From Elusimicrobiota bacterium (lineage in GTDB: Bacteria > Elusimicrobiota > Elusimicrobia > F11), in NCBI GenBank assembly GCA_022709485.1, contig JAKLIS010000103.1, positions 1 to 5,877 of the forward strand: DNA of 5,877 nt, given 5' to 3'. Shown piece by piece: positions 5,635 through 5,877 of the stretch. Under the pieces are notes generated by a model. The model had not been told where the DNA came from. It worked only from the letters and a program-made list of their open reading frames with translations, and made no database searches. Position 1 is the first letter of the stretch, and each line of letters starts with the position of its first letter. The translations under genes were made by a program, and so were the position numbers.

Positions 5635-5877
5635 TCAAGCGGCAACCAGCATGTGGCGGACAAGTTCCCATTGAGGGAGGAAGGGAGCGTCGATCTCAAT
5701 GGCTTGGAACGTTTTGGTGAGAAAGAAAACATAGGCCACTTTCCTTAATTCCTCGGGGGAAACATCAAAGAATGATCTGGGCAGAGCCACTCCATCAAAG
5801 ATGAGCACGTGGAGTTTGACGTTTGGCTCTTGGCGGAACATGGGAAGACCTCTCGCCTGGTTCACAAAATCGAGCAT
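5635..5877 (-). CDS. C-terminal part of an unrecognised protein, 5' end at or beyond window edge
   Basis: Eighty codons end in TGA at 5635-5637. An ATG sits exactly at the window edge (5875-5877), so the true start may lie further upstream. The visible part has a hydrophobic core of the form Leu-His-Val-Leu-Ile-Phe-Asp-Gly-Val at about residues 22-30, then an acidic-basic helix (41-47) and a Phe-rich segment (50-57). No family is firmly recognised. The Asn-x-x-x-His-x-Leu-x-x-Asp-Gly-Val pattern faintly recalls the HUH region of IS91-type transposases, but the first catalytic His is absent, so at best it would be a decayed remnant. It reads toward the exported-protein gene, 175 bp away, with no terminator visible between them. 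Confidence 0.5.
   Translation of the reverse strand: MLDFVNQARGLPMFRQEPNVKLHVLIFDGVALPRSFFDVSPEELRKVAYVFFLTKTFQAIEIDAPFLPQWELVRHMLVAA

Noticed and set aside
1..5877. tRNA, rRNA or riboswitch
   Set aside because: No cloverleaf, conserved rRNA segment or known aptamer pattern was seen on either strand by reading. No covariance-model search could be run.

Overview
The window looks like chromosomal DNA from a Gram-negative (diderm) bacterium. The grounds are an outer-membrane beta-barrel protein of the PorV/PorQ (UPF0164-like) type carrying tetratricopeptide repeats (TPRs), two further proteins with signal peptides, and a cluster of palindromic dispersed repeats built on ATTCCTGCGAAAGCAGGAAT. 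This mix is common in little-cultured phyla such as Elusimicrobiota and Omnitrophota and in some Deltaproteobacteria or Nitrospirota. The phylum cannot be fixed from the window, and that placement is a weak inference.

Every convincing gene lies on the minus strand, so transcription runs from right to left. From the right edge: (1) the 3' end of an unrecognised gene, 5635-5877; (2) an upstream region with three direct repeats spaced exactly 11 bp; (3) a 774-residue exported protein, 3135-5459, with three 23-residue internal repeats and no recognised domain; (4) a 452-bp gap, 2683-3134, with two strong hairpins (one a perfect 34-bp stem) followed by a regulatory region holding another 11-bp ladder; (5) the 659-residue barrel-TPR protein, 703-2682; (6) a 223-bp gap filled mostly by the repeat cluster, including a perfect 52-bp inverted repeat; (7) a signal-peptide TPR protein, 1-479, whose start codon lies inside a copy of that repeat and whose 3' end is outside the window.

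The genes appear to encode cell-envelope proteins. The barrel protein would hold its TPR tail in the periplasm, where the smaller TPR protein downstream could also act. The large repeat-bearing protein is exported but of unknown role. The upstream regions of the two large genes share the same architecture: TTA-containing motifs on the minus strand at 11-bp steps. This suggests a common response regulator of the OmpR/PhoB type, which binds tandem repeats with that spacing. This shared control, together with the unrecognised repeat protein, is the most interesting signal in the window. The regulatory reading is inference from spacing and motif similarity only.
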